Source of the DNA: Datnioides undecimradiatus
Lineage: Eukaryota; Chordata; Actinopteri; Lobotiformes; Datnioididae
Length of the DNA stretch: 64,000 nucleotides
Direction of reading: 5' to 3'
Assembly: GCA_008933995.1 (NCBI GenBank)
Contig: WARS01000126.1
Location: 462,001-526,000, forward strand
Shown here: positions 49,397 to 60,024 of the stretch, one piece after another
Layout of the letters: each line of letters starts with the position of its first letter
How positions within the stretch are numbered: the stretch's first letter is position 1
The notes under the pieces: model-generated
Database searches by the model: none
The model's input: only the letters and a program-made list of their open reading frames with translations
What the model was told of the DNA's origin: nothing
Position numbers and translations under genes: made by a program

Positions 49397-52300
49397 TGGA
49401 AAGATACAAGGGAATATTTTGATGTAGCCATGCAAGCTGACTACTGATCCATTACAAACATGGATTCAGAGAAATCATACATTAGCACAAACATCTGCCC
49501 CGTGAAAGGGCACAGACTGTCTTCATGAAGTTGGAAAAGTCAGAACTGATTAACGTTATGATGCTACAAGCACACCGGGAGGTTCATTTAAAGCACTGGT
49601 GTGCAAATTGATAGTGTGGATATAATATTTATATCATTTAGAATCATTTAATTCTGCCAGTGATTCATCTATCTTCCACACCAGTGCTTCCCAATCTGAT
49701 TAGCTTGTTATCTCTTAAAATGAGGCAAAGTTGTCTGCTGACATGGCCAGATTTACATAGTGAGCAAACAATTAGCTGCTGGACCCCCCAACACACCAGC
49801 CCTCCCCCTCCCTGTACATGTGTACAGCTTTTCTATCCCATAATGCTCTCTGGTCCCAGGTTTACTGCGTGGTAAAATATATGAATTCAGGAAGATATCT
49901 GCAGAAAAATGTACAGACCAACTGACAGGCAGTCAGTGGGCAGAGACATAGAGAAGGTGTTATGTAACCATAAGTTGCAATGACTTCCATATGGTATCAC
50001 CAAATCTGCCACTACTAGAGATACAATGGTTTCCAGGAAGCCTCTGGCCCTCGCAGCACAGGTCAAGCAGGAAATGAGATCATTAACCCTCAGCCTCTTC
50101 ACTGACTAAACAGAGAGAGAAACACAAAGAGATGGATGGAAGACAACCCTCAAGATATCAGCTTTCCATTATGTGGGTTCCGATGCCAAGACAATAATGA
50201 CTTAATTAAGGCTTCATCTGTCTTTTGTGGGAAATTATGTTGAATGGGTCTGAATAAAGCAGATTGTCTGGCTGAGAAACTTGGTTTAAGAGGGAGGGAT
50301 CTGCACTGCCCCCTTCTGTTTGTAGGCGCTGTAAGAGTGAAGAAACTACATGACAAACTTCATCTACTGACTTGTTATAATGCAGCACTGGAATCCTAAT
50401 GAAAATAATGCACTTTCTCAAAGTTATTAGGTAATACAGCCCAAATGAGGAGGTCAGTATTAAACTGAGCACTGCAATCATAAGTAAATCAAAGTGAAAT
50501 GATCAAAGTACAGGAGACAGGCGCCTGTCTTGAATGTGAAGTCCTGAAGAAACCAAAGTGGCTTACGCCTGGAGCCAAGCTAATAATTTAGCCAAATTAA
50601 ATATCATGCAGTGTTTGGTTAGTGCAGATACGTATTAATCAGAATCTGTGCAAATAATGCTAATCTAGGTTTGAGTTCATTTTAGGAGGAGTGTCATAAT
50701 TTGTCCACCAGTGAAGGCTGATGAGTGGATTTGTTTAAAGTGGAAGATGTCCTGAATAGTAGGAAATTTGAATTTATTAAAAGATAAGAAGTATATGTGA
50801 TTTGTATCAAGATATAAAACTTAAATCTGAAAGAAGTCATGTGTTTGGTTCCCTGAGTGTGCATCACCAGCTGAACCCATCTGTCTAATATGTATTTATG
50901 TATTTACATTTATGGCTGTATACACTCCTCCTGTTGTTGCGGTGATTCACAATCTTTGAAAAACCTTTTTTATTGAGGCCTCTGTTGTTTCTGGTTGGTT
51001 CAAAATGTACATGGATGTATAACTGTGAGGCTTATTTTTAATGATCATACATTAACATGGTGTCTTGGGGGTTGGGTTGGTTGGTTGACAGGTGTTGGAC
51101 AATATCTAACTGCCGATCATTTCTATGATATTGTCTATTAACTGCTCTGGCAGTTCTGGCCAATTAGGACAAAGTATCTACCCAGACCACTGCATGAATG
51201 TATCTACTGACATGACACCACCATCTGAGTAAAAAGACTATGTAAAAAACAGATTTAACTCTAACTCTCAGCTGACTCAAAATGAAGAAATCACCTGGCT
51301 GCGATTGCAACACTCCAACATGAATGAAAACTGTCCTGCAGTCCCAGCACTGGTCCTCTGCAGTGGTCCAGCAGGTGAAAGTGGAACAACTCTGACAGAA
51401 AATATACCCTGAACTTTTTTCTGCAAACAGCTCCGGGAAAAGCTGCTGCGGCTACTCCCAGAGCGCTTCTCCGACGTGCCCCCTGGAGGTCTGAACTGAG
51501 CACATCAAGCACCAGAGCTGCTGTTTCATGGGCAGAGCACGAACTTTTCGTCCATGAATAACCAACAGAAAGCAAAAAATGCAGATCATTATTAAGAATT
51601 CCAGCTCCTGGTGATTAAATCATGTTTACTATGTTAATTAGCTGCAATGAGCTTCAAAACAGACAACAGCGCAAATGAAGCCTTCATGCTGAAGCTCCGT
51701 GTTTACATCTAGCCATGCGATTAGAAATGAAAGACAGTTTTCTGGGTTCCAGTTAGCGATCATCACTAATGTGAACACAGTCAAGTAAATATTGTAATAT
51801 CGCTCATGCCTGGTGACTGCGCCACAGACGCTCTCCTCTCTGCTCTGCCCTCTCTCTAGACTCTCTCTGTCCTCTCACCTCTCAGCAGGTTCAGCCCTCC
51901 AGCTCTGTGACTGTCTGACTCATTGCACAATGGCAGAAGCATCCTGTGGGCAGCTGAAAGAAAGCAGTGGAGATCCAAGTGCTCTGAGGACCTATTATCT
52001 CCCCTGTCCTCTCTCTCTGCCTCTGTATCTGTGGCTAAAAGCTCTTTCTATCAATCCAAACTCCTGTCTTCATTCTCCAACCCTCCCAAAAAAACTCTAT
52101 TCTGTATTCCAAACAGTTCTCGATGCCCCCACTCCACCACCTCGCTGCTACTAGTGACTTTGTAGCTACTTCTTTCCACCCTTCTTTGCCATCAAGGCAC
52201 AAACTTTTGTTATCCCCATCCAACCACCTGCCCTATCTCCTCTCATGTTCTTCAGCCAGTAGCTCCTGACCTCTGTCCTCTGCTAACTTGCCTCATCCAT

Positions 52301-52877
52301 ACCTCTTTGAGAACTCAAAAAGCATCTAGACTAACTGCTCCTCCACACTTGACCTTTCTGATGTTAAGATCTACAGCTCTTTGCTCTTCTTACAACTTTT
52401 TCACAATTACTTGTGTTTTACAGGGTAACTTGGAGAGAACTCAATCTTTTACACTGGGATCCCTCATGGTTCTGGTCTTTGTCCCTTTTTCTTGTCCATT
52501 TAGACCAAGTTTTACATTCTGTTATTAAGTCCCATGATGTTACTGGTGTCCTCCAGACTAAATTCGTGAATTAGTCTTTTCTTTTTTAAGGATGTAGGTA
52601 TAAGATGATTTTCAATTAGGTTCATGTCTGTTATTTATAATAAATATTGATTATTCCTCCAAACTTCAAGTTGAGTGCAATTACTACTGCCTTATATTTT
52701 ATACAATATTATTAATGTCTTAGATCTGTATAATTATGCTGCTTCTTTAAAACTACACATGTACCCTCATGCTTCCTGTATTAATGCTTAAAAAACTAAA
52801 AGTCTTCACATTTGCTCATTATCATTATCATAATCACACAGTTACTGCAGTACTCTGTTAGTATCAGCCTCCAAATG
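49394..52877. other. Non-coding stretch; one 16-bp palindrome
   Basis: A pyrimidine-rich zone at 51,830-52,300 yields spurious Ser/Leu/Pro-rich ORFs. The Ala/Arg-rich minus ORF at 51,291-51,575 has no domain. No gene supported. Confidence 0.55.
50515..50530. promoter_or_regulatory. 16-bp palindrome with SMAD-type motifs
   Basis: AGACAGGCGCCTGTCT equals its reverse complement. It combines GGCGCC (BMP-SMAD core) with AGAC and GTCT (SMAD boxes). Function is inference from motif knowledge. Confidence 0.35.
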
Positions 52878-52914
52878 CACACACACAAACACACACACAC
52901 AAACAAATACACAC
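52878..52914. repeat. Interrupted (CA)n microsatellite
   Basis: CACACACACAAACACACACA followed by CACAAACAAATACACAC. Confidence 0.92.
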
Positions 52915-53215
52915 TTTCACAGCACTGTGAGTGACAGCTCTCTATCCACCCTGGGACTTAGCAGATGGTTTGTAATTGCATCTGAAGGCAGCATCAGTCT
53001 ACAGCTGCAACTAAATTGGAGGGTTCGGGCTTTGGGTAAACACAGCAACTGTTCCAGCCCACTTCAAACACCTGCAGCCTCCTCTCCATCCATCATTCAC
53101 ACACATTCATTCCCTCCGTCTGCCTGCTTACTGGTTGCTTCACGTTTCTCAGAGGATTTTTCTCAGGTTTGGAACTTTGATGGAATAGCGAGTGCTGAGG
53201 TTTTGACATGCGGTG

Positions 53216-53404
53216 ATGCGTGCAGAACTGCTACTGGAGGGCTGGAGGCTGAGCTTGACTCTGCTTGCGTGGCTGTTTGTATTATTACTGTTGTGGGAAA
53301 GAGACAGAAACACGCTTTTCAATTTTGCAACCTTTCAGAACATCCAGGATGCTAAAACAAATCACCTGCAGGCGGAGAACGATGAGCTAAGGAATGGAAA
53401 TTAA
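53216..53404 (+). CDS. 62-residue ORF with N-terminal membrane anchor (candidate)
   Basis: ATG at 53,216 opens a frame MRAELLLEGW then RLSLTLLAWLFVLLLLWERD, and ends LQAENDELRNGN before TAA. Residues 12-27 form a clean hydrophobic segment followed by a basic/acidic boundary (WERDR), then a polar, coiled-coil-like tail. Upstream, a pyrimidine-rich tract ends in TTCTCAG twice (53,142-53,151 and about 53,160-53,166), which could be an acceptor. No donor lies inside and no family is recognised. Third positions are mixed. It could be a micropeptide, a terminal exon or a chance ORF. It overlaps a 142-codon ORF (52,927-53,355) in another frame that lacks any domain. Confidence 0.22.
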   Translation: MRAELLLEGWRLSLTLLAWLFVLLLLWERDRNTLFNFATFQNIQDAKTNHLQAENDELRNGN

Positions 53405-55705
53405 ATGAAATAAGTGCTTTCCATCATTTTATGAGCTGTTAACATTGTCTACACTTAAATATGACTACCTCCTTGAATAACAGCTGTTCTGTAGCTGGAT
53501 TAGGAAGCCCAAAGCACACAACACCAGTGAAAAACCCAAAAAAATGTCCCTGGGTCAGGTTAGTTAGATAGTTTAGTTAGTTTGGTCTGTTTTTACTGTG
53601 TTCTTCGTCATAGGGACACTATTGTTACATAGTTAACAACAGGAGTTTACTCCTGTCACTTTTACCGAGTGTGCTGGCTGAGAGAGAGACCTGAAATCCC
53701 AGAGGAGTCGATGATGAAGTAAGGGGGGTTCAGGGAGGGAGTGAGAGACTGGGAGAAGAAGAGGAGACGCAGTATGTGATCACTGGCTAACAAGACGAGT
53801 TAGCAGCCCGAGCAAAGAGTCAGAGACTGTGTTGTGAGATTAGCGTTTTGTGTTACACGGAGACATGGTTAAGACATCCAGGACTTCAGCCTGTCTACAT
53901 GGGTTCAGACTGTACCAACAGAGAGGAAATGGAGGGAGAGTGACAAAAAGAACAGTCAACAAATGGTGCGATTTTTGTTGTTCCATGGCTTACACATGAG
54001 CTGATTGGACCGACCTGATCCATCATCACTGGAGTTTTGCACTGCAGTGGAGCAAGAGGAAAGATGAAACTCGTGTATCGTTTTAGTTTTATTGCCTATT
54101 TTATTTATTCTCTGATTCAGCATCTAGTTACAAATCTGTGTTAATTGTAGGTCTGAACAATAGAAGGACCACAAACAGCTCTCTTTAATTATTAGAGATA
54201 TTTTTTTTCCCTCACATTAACTTTTATTATGGATCCAATTAAAGTCAGAGAGAGCTGGAGGACTCTCCAGCTGGGTTCAGACTACAGAAGCACTCTTCAC
54301 ATCATTTACCATGCAGTCACATGTGAGGCTGATCAGTCATACAGAATAGACATATTCTGGCTTATTCAATAATCACTTCACAATAAGAATATAGGATTCA
54401 GATTTGATGTTGACATAAACAAACTGTACCTCTGAGCAGGACACGGTGTAGGTGTTTGTTAAACAGCTAACAGGCTACGAAGACAGACCGTTGCTGATCC
54501 AGCTGTTAACAGCTGCTGCTGTCATCAAACACAGACGTTGCATCACGTGACAACTCAGAGGAAAGGCAACACATTGCTCATCCTTGCTTCTTCTGAAATT
54601 GCATTTCTCTGCATGGGGAGGGACTACTACTCAAGGAAAGGATGCAACTGAGGAAACATGGATGCAATTTAAGAGACCAACGCTATACCTCAGAGCAGCA
54701 GCTCCAGTCCTCCATGCCAATGCAGGATACATTCAAGCGCTGTACTGAGTGAAAGTGTCACAACCTGCCTCCCTGTCCCTCCCTCCAGCCACATTCCCAA
54801 ACCTTCTCCCAAACTGTATGCTATAAACACTTCCTGTCTCTAACTTTCTTTTCCTGCAGATGCTGCCACCCCCACCCACCCTGCGATCACCTCATTCCCC
54901 TCACCTGCACTTCATTTTCCCATCAGCCCATCAGCGGATACGCCAAACCCCTTTTCCCAGCTATGAGTCAGATCACTGTGGTTTCTTAGACGCCTATTTG
55001 TGCAAAATGAATGCATGCAAATTCTTCCCAGTCTGACATTAGAGTTTTGGTTTAGTGTGAAGACTTTAAGGTTGAAGATGCAAAGACCTCAACCTGGAAA
55101 AGTAAACATGCTGCTGATGAAAGCTGCAAGCAGAGAACCTGATGAATCCTCAATCCCTCTGCAGAGCGGCTTGTCTTCGCGCAGCAGCTGACCCTGGCAG
55201 TTCCGTGGAAATGGGTCACCAGCTAAGCAGGGACATGTAGTGTACAGTCGACCCTCTGGGGATGTACAGTGAGCCAAGGAGCTGGCCCTGTCAGTCCTCT
55301 GTGGTTTGGCTGTCAAGTTAGCTGGCAATGATGCGCACGCACACCCACACACATATGCACACACACTTCTTACATTTCCCAGAATTTCTCTTTTTCAGGG
55401 AAGTGTTGTGATATAAATTTAGTAGGCTGTGAACACTGGGGGCATGACTGTGACACATCCAACTGAAAACTCAACTCTGCTTGAAGCTGTGTTGCATTCT
55501 GGCTATCTGACACGATACTATGTGTTTGTGTTTTCCACAAATCTCCCACTGAAATAATATAAAGCTGCGTTTAACTCAGCCAGCTTAGTTTAGTTCAGTT
55601 TGCATGGCACCATGTTACACATGGGTGTACGGACACTTGAGTGATAGCAGCCAAAGCAGGTCAGTGCTCCTGAGACAACGTTTCAGCGTGTGGAGGCGGA
55701 TCTAG
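53405..55705. other. Non-coding stretch, nothing recognised
   Basis: TAGTTTAGTTAGTTTGGT-type low complexity near 53,570. No gene, RNA or repeat edge supported. Confidence 0.55.
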
Positions 55706-55868
55706 ACAAATGTGTTGTTGGGCCTCATACAGACAACAGGCCCCCGACAAGGTTTACGACCTGAGGTCTGATACAGATCAAAGATTGCAGACCAACCAAA
55801 TGGCTGCTCTCTTTGTCTAAGACCTGGGAGCCAGGTCAATGCAGGAAGCCCCATCCCCACTTCACTTT

Positions 55869-55883
55869 GCTGCCCCCTGCTGG
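55869..55883 (-). promoter_or_regulatory. CTCF-core-like motif inside the outer LTR
   Basis: The minus strand reads CCAGCAGGGGGCAGC, a full match to the CTCF core pattern CCASYAGRKGGCRS. Binding is inferred from motif only. Confidence 0.5.
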
Positions 55884-56251
55884 GTGCAGCCCCCAACTGG
55901 ATGGAGCTGTTAGCATCCTGGCTGCTCCTTACCTTAGACCTATGGGCCAGTGCACACAGGAGTGTGGGACACCTCCACCCCATACCTGCTCTCGGGTCAG
56001 CTTCCCCCTGGTGAGCTGATCTCTATATGGCACAGGAACCACCAGCACCCCGGCCCATTTGTCTCAGACTGTGGGCCAGACCAGGAAGGAGCACAGGCTA
56101 TTCCGCCCCACCCTCTGTCGCCCCCGGTGCGCGGACTTATTGGACAATAGCCGCCAGCAACTCCTGCTGTGCGGCCAGATGTTTGCAGGTATATTACCTG
56201 CACAACCCTCACAACTTTGCTTCCAGTCTGTGTCTAGTGGCTTCCACATGA

Positions 56252-56510
56252 ATCCCAGCTAGGCACTCCATTTAAAAAGGAAGTAAAACCATCAAGCCTA
56301 GTCTGTTTCTATCGTGTTTCCACCCGATCCCAGCTAGGCACTACTCTAAAAGAAAGTAAAACCACTGAATCGCCTTCCAGCTGCCCAGTCCAGCCCCGCT
56401 AGTCATGACGAAAAGGAAGTGAAACACCTCTTCTAATCGCTTCCAGTCTGATACAGCAGGCCTACACGATCCCAGCTGGTCACGCATTTAAAAAGGAAGT
56501 AAACCACAAG
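56252..56510 (+). repeat. Four tandem 65-77-bp imperfect repeats with ETS cores
   Basis: ATCCCAGCT-type words start units at 56,252, 56,327, about 56,392 (CCCCGCT variant) and 56,469. Each unit carries an AAA(A)GGAAGTAAAACC-like block; three of four keep GGAAGT, and the second has GAAAGT. GGAAGT is an ETS-factor core. Confidence 0.8.
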
Positions 56511-56590
56511 TTGGACGGACTACAAGTCCTCAAGACTATGAATTAATGGACCAAGCCACATTTGTTTATTTAATTCCTTTGATCGGGTGT

Positions 56591-57121
56591 ACTACTGTCA
56601 CAAGTCAAAAGGACCCAAACGCAGAGTCAGGAAGAGGAGGCTGTAGTCAACCAAACTCAGATATTTATTTTAAAGGGATATTCCAGGGCGCAGTCGAAAC
56701 AACAGGCAGAGGTCAAAATCCAAAAAACCGACACACTCAGTCCGTCAGGTAAAGGTACAGAAAACGTCAGGCAAATCACAAACCGGAAACAGGCAGAGGT
56801 CAAAAATCCAGAATCAGGTAAACGATCAAACAGGCGGGATACTGTTGGCAAGTGGCCAAAACAACGATCTGGCAGGGAACAGGAGGCACATAGACTAGTA
56901 TGGGTACCCAGAGTTAATTGGGAACGGCCAACAGGTGGTGGTTGAACTGGGCAGACTGGTTGCTGATAGGCTGAGAGAAGAGCGAGGGGATTGTCCATGG
57001 GCGGAGGCAGCTCCTTGGGCGGGAAGACTTATGATCCTTATTGGAGGAAAGCAGGGGTGAGAGGAACAACAGCAGCTGGGAGGGACTACTAGGAGCAGGA
57101 GGCTGAATTCATGACAACTAC
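56591..57121 (-). mobile_element. Nested solo-LTR-like element, copy B (521 bp)
   Basis: The element spans 56,596-57,116, starts TGTCACAAG, ends TTCATGACA (TG...CA), and is flanked by ACTAC at 56,591-56,595 and 57,117-57,121. Read on the minus strand, AATAAA lies at 56,669-56,664. It is a diverged relative of copy A at 847-1293: both share AGGTCAAAATCC, GGACCCAAA.GCAG and the same terminal words, in the same orientation. It carries an internal duplication, ACAGGCAGAGGTCAAAATCC at 56,702-56,721 and ACAGGCAGAGGTCAAAAATC at about 56,789-56,808. Family (probably Ty3/Gypsy-type solo LTR) is inference. The 113-codon minus ORF inside (56,657-56,998) is repeat translation. Confidence 0.8.
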
Positions 57122-57365
57122 GGTTCAACGACCGGAGCCCGAAGAATTTTTCTTTATGTGCTGTGTTTTCCCTTTCTTCCAACTGACAACAGTTTACATA
57201 TACACACCGGGTATACACTGGTTAAACCCCTTTGTTAGAGACACACGGGCTAAGCTCATAGACGCCACTACCCATTGTCTTTTTCAAAACTCTCGTCATT
57301 TCTGACCGAACTCTTGCGCGACGCACACTCTCTCCTCCTCACGTCCAACTCACCCTCCTTCTTTT

Positions 57366-57395
57366 ACACACACACACACACACAGACACACACAC
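57366..57395. repeat. (CA)n microsatellite inside the outer LTR
   Basis: ACACACACACACACACACAG followed by ACACACACAC. Confidence 0.95.
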
Positions 57396-57718
57396 TTGTA
57401 TAATTGCCGAATAGGTATATGTGATGGATGTTGATTTAGGTGTTATCGACATTAATTGAGATGTCATTGATTTTAATAAATTCTGTTATGTTTTAAAGAG
57501 AAGTTGTCTGCATTGTTTGTACAAGTGTTGTAAAGGCCTGGTTAAGAAATAGTGCCTCGGATTCACACCTTCATTGTTCGTTTTGTATATCAGCATTCCC
57601 AGGTACTGATATCTGTGCTTCTAACGCTTGTGAGACTGATTTTCGAAGTTGGTTATTGGTCCTGATACTCAGGGTGGTGCCCCGTAATTATTAATTTATT
57701 AATAATAATATTCTTTTC

Positions 57719-57793
57719 AGTTAATAATTATCATAGATAATTATTTATATAGTATTTATATATTATAGTTAATAATTATCATAGATAATTATT
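57719..57793. repeat. Duplicated 27-bp AT-rich hairpin, 48-bp spacing
   Basis: Two identical 27-bp copies lie at 57,719-57,745 and 57,767-57,793. Each contains AATAATTATC-ATA-GATAATTATT, a 10-bp-arm inverted repeat with a 3-base loop. Confidence 0.92.
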
Positions 57794-57834
57794 AATTTTT
57801 GCTAATAACCTACTCCTATAAGGCACAACAAATG

Positions 57835-59400
57835 ATGCCTATGCGAAGCACAACAGTGTTGAGTAAGGTAATCATATTATATTCATTTTGATATGAAAGG
57901 ATGAGGTTAACATTTGCAAACCAAAACGTAGCTGCTAGCCTGCAGCCAATCACATTTTTAGAGCCAAAATGTGTAATTTGTGAGTATAAATTAAGTCATT
58001 TAAGACACACACAATTCAATTCATTTGAAATCAGAAATACTTCCTGTCTTCAGGTGCAGCCATTTGAGAGTGTATAATGTTTGTGCATCCTAATTTGTTC
58101 AGCTTTACACTGAGATCACTAATTCCTTTGTGAACATGAATTGAGTAGTTTGAGTAAAGACTCAGGATGTCGTCCAACATGCAAAGCTTAGTGGAGACTT
58201 GTAAATCTCTTCAGGATTCCATCAGTCTCTGCTCTACTGGTGTGCATCAGTCCCCATCAATACCAGTTGGAGGTAATTGTGTTTAACACTGCAGGAAAAC
58301 AAATATCTGACTGATTATTATTGATCAGTTTGACCCCAGGGCTCTCCTGCCCATCTGTGACAACAACACTCAAGGCTTAAACACAGCATCCACTGTCAGA
58401 CCCTCAGTGCTCACAACAACTGCAAACTTCCACATCTACAGGGGCCTGAAGGTGTCACAGGAAATAAGGGATAAATACATATATTCAGAATGTGTATGAT
58501 GAGTGGGCAGTTAGAGCAGAGAATGTGTATTTCTGTATCATTTTCATTTTGTTTGATTCATTTTCTCAGTTTTTAATTGAATGTGTAACGTCCTGTGCTC
58601 TTTATTGTCTTTTTTCTATTTATATATGTATCTTACTATTGTTTAACGCACTGTTCAGCAGTTTAACACTGTTTAACATTATGAATGAATAAACTAAACA
58701 TTTTGCCGTACAATTTCCTTATCTCAGTCACTCATTTTGAAGCTCTGTTCTCTGCAGAATTTGTATATGAGACCTGAAATCATAACTTTGCAAAAGTCTC
58801 CTGTTGGGTTGGAAACAAAACCCAAAGTGATCGTTTGATTTCTGTGCATCTCTGTTTATGAGACTATTCAGAAAATACACAGACTCAAGATGAGAGCTCT
58901 GCAGCCCATATGGGACCAAACTTATTTGTTATTTGTATAAACTGCAAAATATTAAAGCTCTGCCAGAGACACGGTGATGCATTTTGGTCCCTGGAAGTTT
59001 AAACACAGCAACTGTGTCAGTGTGTAGAATGTGCTGTATATCACTGATATGTCCTGTGTGTCTTCATCCCCAAAAGTACAACCTGAAAGATGCAATCGTA
59101 AAGGTTATCTCCTGTCTGTGCCGTGTTCCTGCAGGAGGACTTTGCACCAGACTCTCTGCTGCTGAATGATGTCTGTGTCCTTTTCAGCCATGCAGAGAAA
59201 TAAAGGCGAGCCACCCCAGCAGCTCTCTGGGTCCACAGAGCAAGAAAATCAGTCTGTTCGGGAAAAGAGACACTGCTGCTGCTGCCCCCTTGACCTTTGC
59301 TGTTATTTCATTTATGAGGGATTCGGGTGGCATAAAAATATAGTTTTGTTTGATTGAGCAGAGATTCTTTGTTCGGTGAAATTTTCACTGTGTTTCACTT
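57835..59400. other. Non-coding stretch with a weak exon-like phrase
   Basis: At 59,135-59,190 a CCGTGTTCCTGCAG acceptor-like end precedes a frame reading EDFAPDSLLLNDVCVLFSHA then a stop; too short to support. No other gene seen. Confidence 0.5.
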
Positions 59401-59420
59401 TGGCCAGCAGGGGGTGCTGC
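59401..59420 (+). promoter_or_regulatory. CTCF-core-like motif
   Basis: TGGCCAGCAGGGGGTGCTGC matches the CTCF core with one difference (T for C in GGGTGC). Motif only. Confidence 0.45.
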
Positions 59421-59976
59421 AGCATCCTCAGCATCTTGGTGTAATGGGTGTGTTTTCAAATTTCCACCATTTACCACAAACATCACAACATCAGACTTCT
59501 TCTCAGAGTCATAACTAAAGTTAGATCCAAACACATGGTCAAGAAGTCTACTTTCCTTCATGAATACATGTCCATAGATCTAAATCATATTAAAGCGGCA
59601 CAGCCTGTACCCTCATCAGTCGCCTAATCATTTAATTCAGACTTTTTGCAGTCAGAGTAAACAAAAAACCAGCACAACTTGACAGAAGACAGGAAGTGGG
59701 GAGCTGAAGTTAGCATCTCAAAAGTGCATGCTAATGAATACAGAGAGCTCTTTCAAATTTGGAAGTTCTGGGTTTTCACCTTTTTCATAGATGTGACAAG
59801 CAAAATGTATTTTCATCTGGGCCTCCACTGCTACAATGTCCTTTTTTAGTTATACAAGAGGGAGAATAATGATTCTATTTTTTTTAAAGAGCAGCTTTAA
59901 ATCCACTTGCATCCTCCCATTACACACAACACCCTGAGTGCTCAAACAAAATTATATGTTATAGAACAATGCCATT

Positions 59977-60024
59977 GAACTAGAATGGGGCATCGGTTTT
60001 CCAACCGATGCCCCATTCTAGTTC
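59977..60024. repeat. Perfect hairpin: 22-bp arms, 4-base loop
   Basis: Arm 59,977-59,998 (GAACTAGAATGGGGCATCGG plus TT) is the exact reverse complement of 60,003-60,024; the loop is TTCC. Pairing stops abruptly at both ends, with no partial complementarity beyond. Confidence 0.97.

Larger units (their letters stand above)
55709..57834 (+). mobile_element. Long solo-LTR-like element (about 1.59 kb) interrupted by a younger LTR
   Basis: The outer element spans 55,713-57,830. It starts TGTTGTTGGG and ends GGCACAACA (TG...CA), flanked by AATG at 55,709-55,712 and 57,831-57,834. Removing the nested insertion (521 bp plus one 5-bp duplication) leaves about 1,592 bp. On the plus strand it shows four imperfect 65-77-bp repeats (56,252-56,510) like a U3 enhancer array, AATAAA at 57,475-57,480, and AT-rich duplicated hairpins near the right end. 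No gag, pol or env reading frame is present, so the internal region was lost, most simply by LTR-LTR recombination. Superfamily (ERV or Gypsy) is unknown; a DNA transposon with short inverted ends is a less likely alternative. The small ORFs within it are not gene-like. Confidence 0.65.

Noticed and set aside
52927..53355. 142-codon plus-strand ORF, the longest in the window
   Set aside because: Ser/Ala-rich without domain, starts at a non-ATG codon and is out of frame with the more protein-like 62-residue ORF it overlaps.
55813..56262. Several overlapping ORFs in the GC-rich block as a gag-like gene
   Set aside because: Frames on both strands are open only because the LTR is GC-rich; no zinc knuckle, protease or polymerase motif is present.
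59080..59190. Possible two small plus-strand exons (after CCCCAAAAG and after TTCCTGCAG)
   Set aside because: The coding pieces are under 25 codons, the intervening 'intron' would be about 35 bases, and a stop follows at once.
59977..60024. Reading the perfect hairpin as a microRNA precursor
   Set aside because: The stem is only 22 bp with a 4-base loop and no flanking lower stem; real precursors have longer, imperfect stems.
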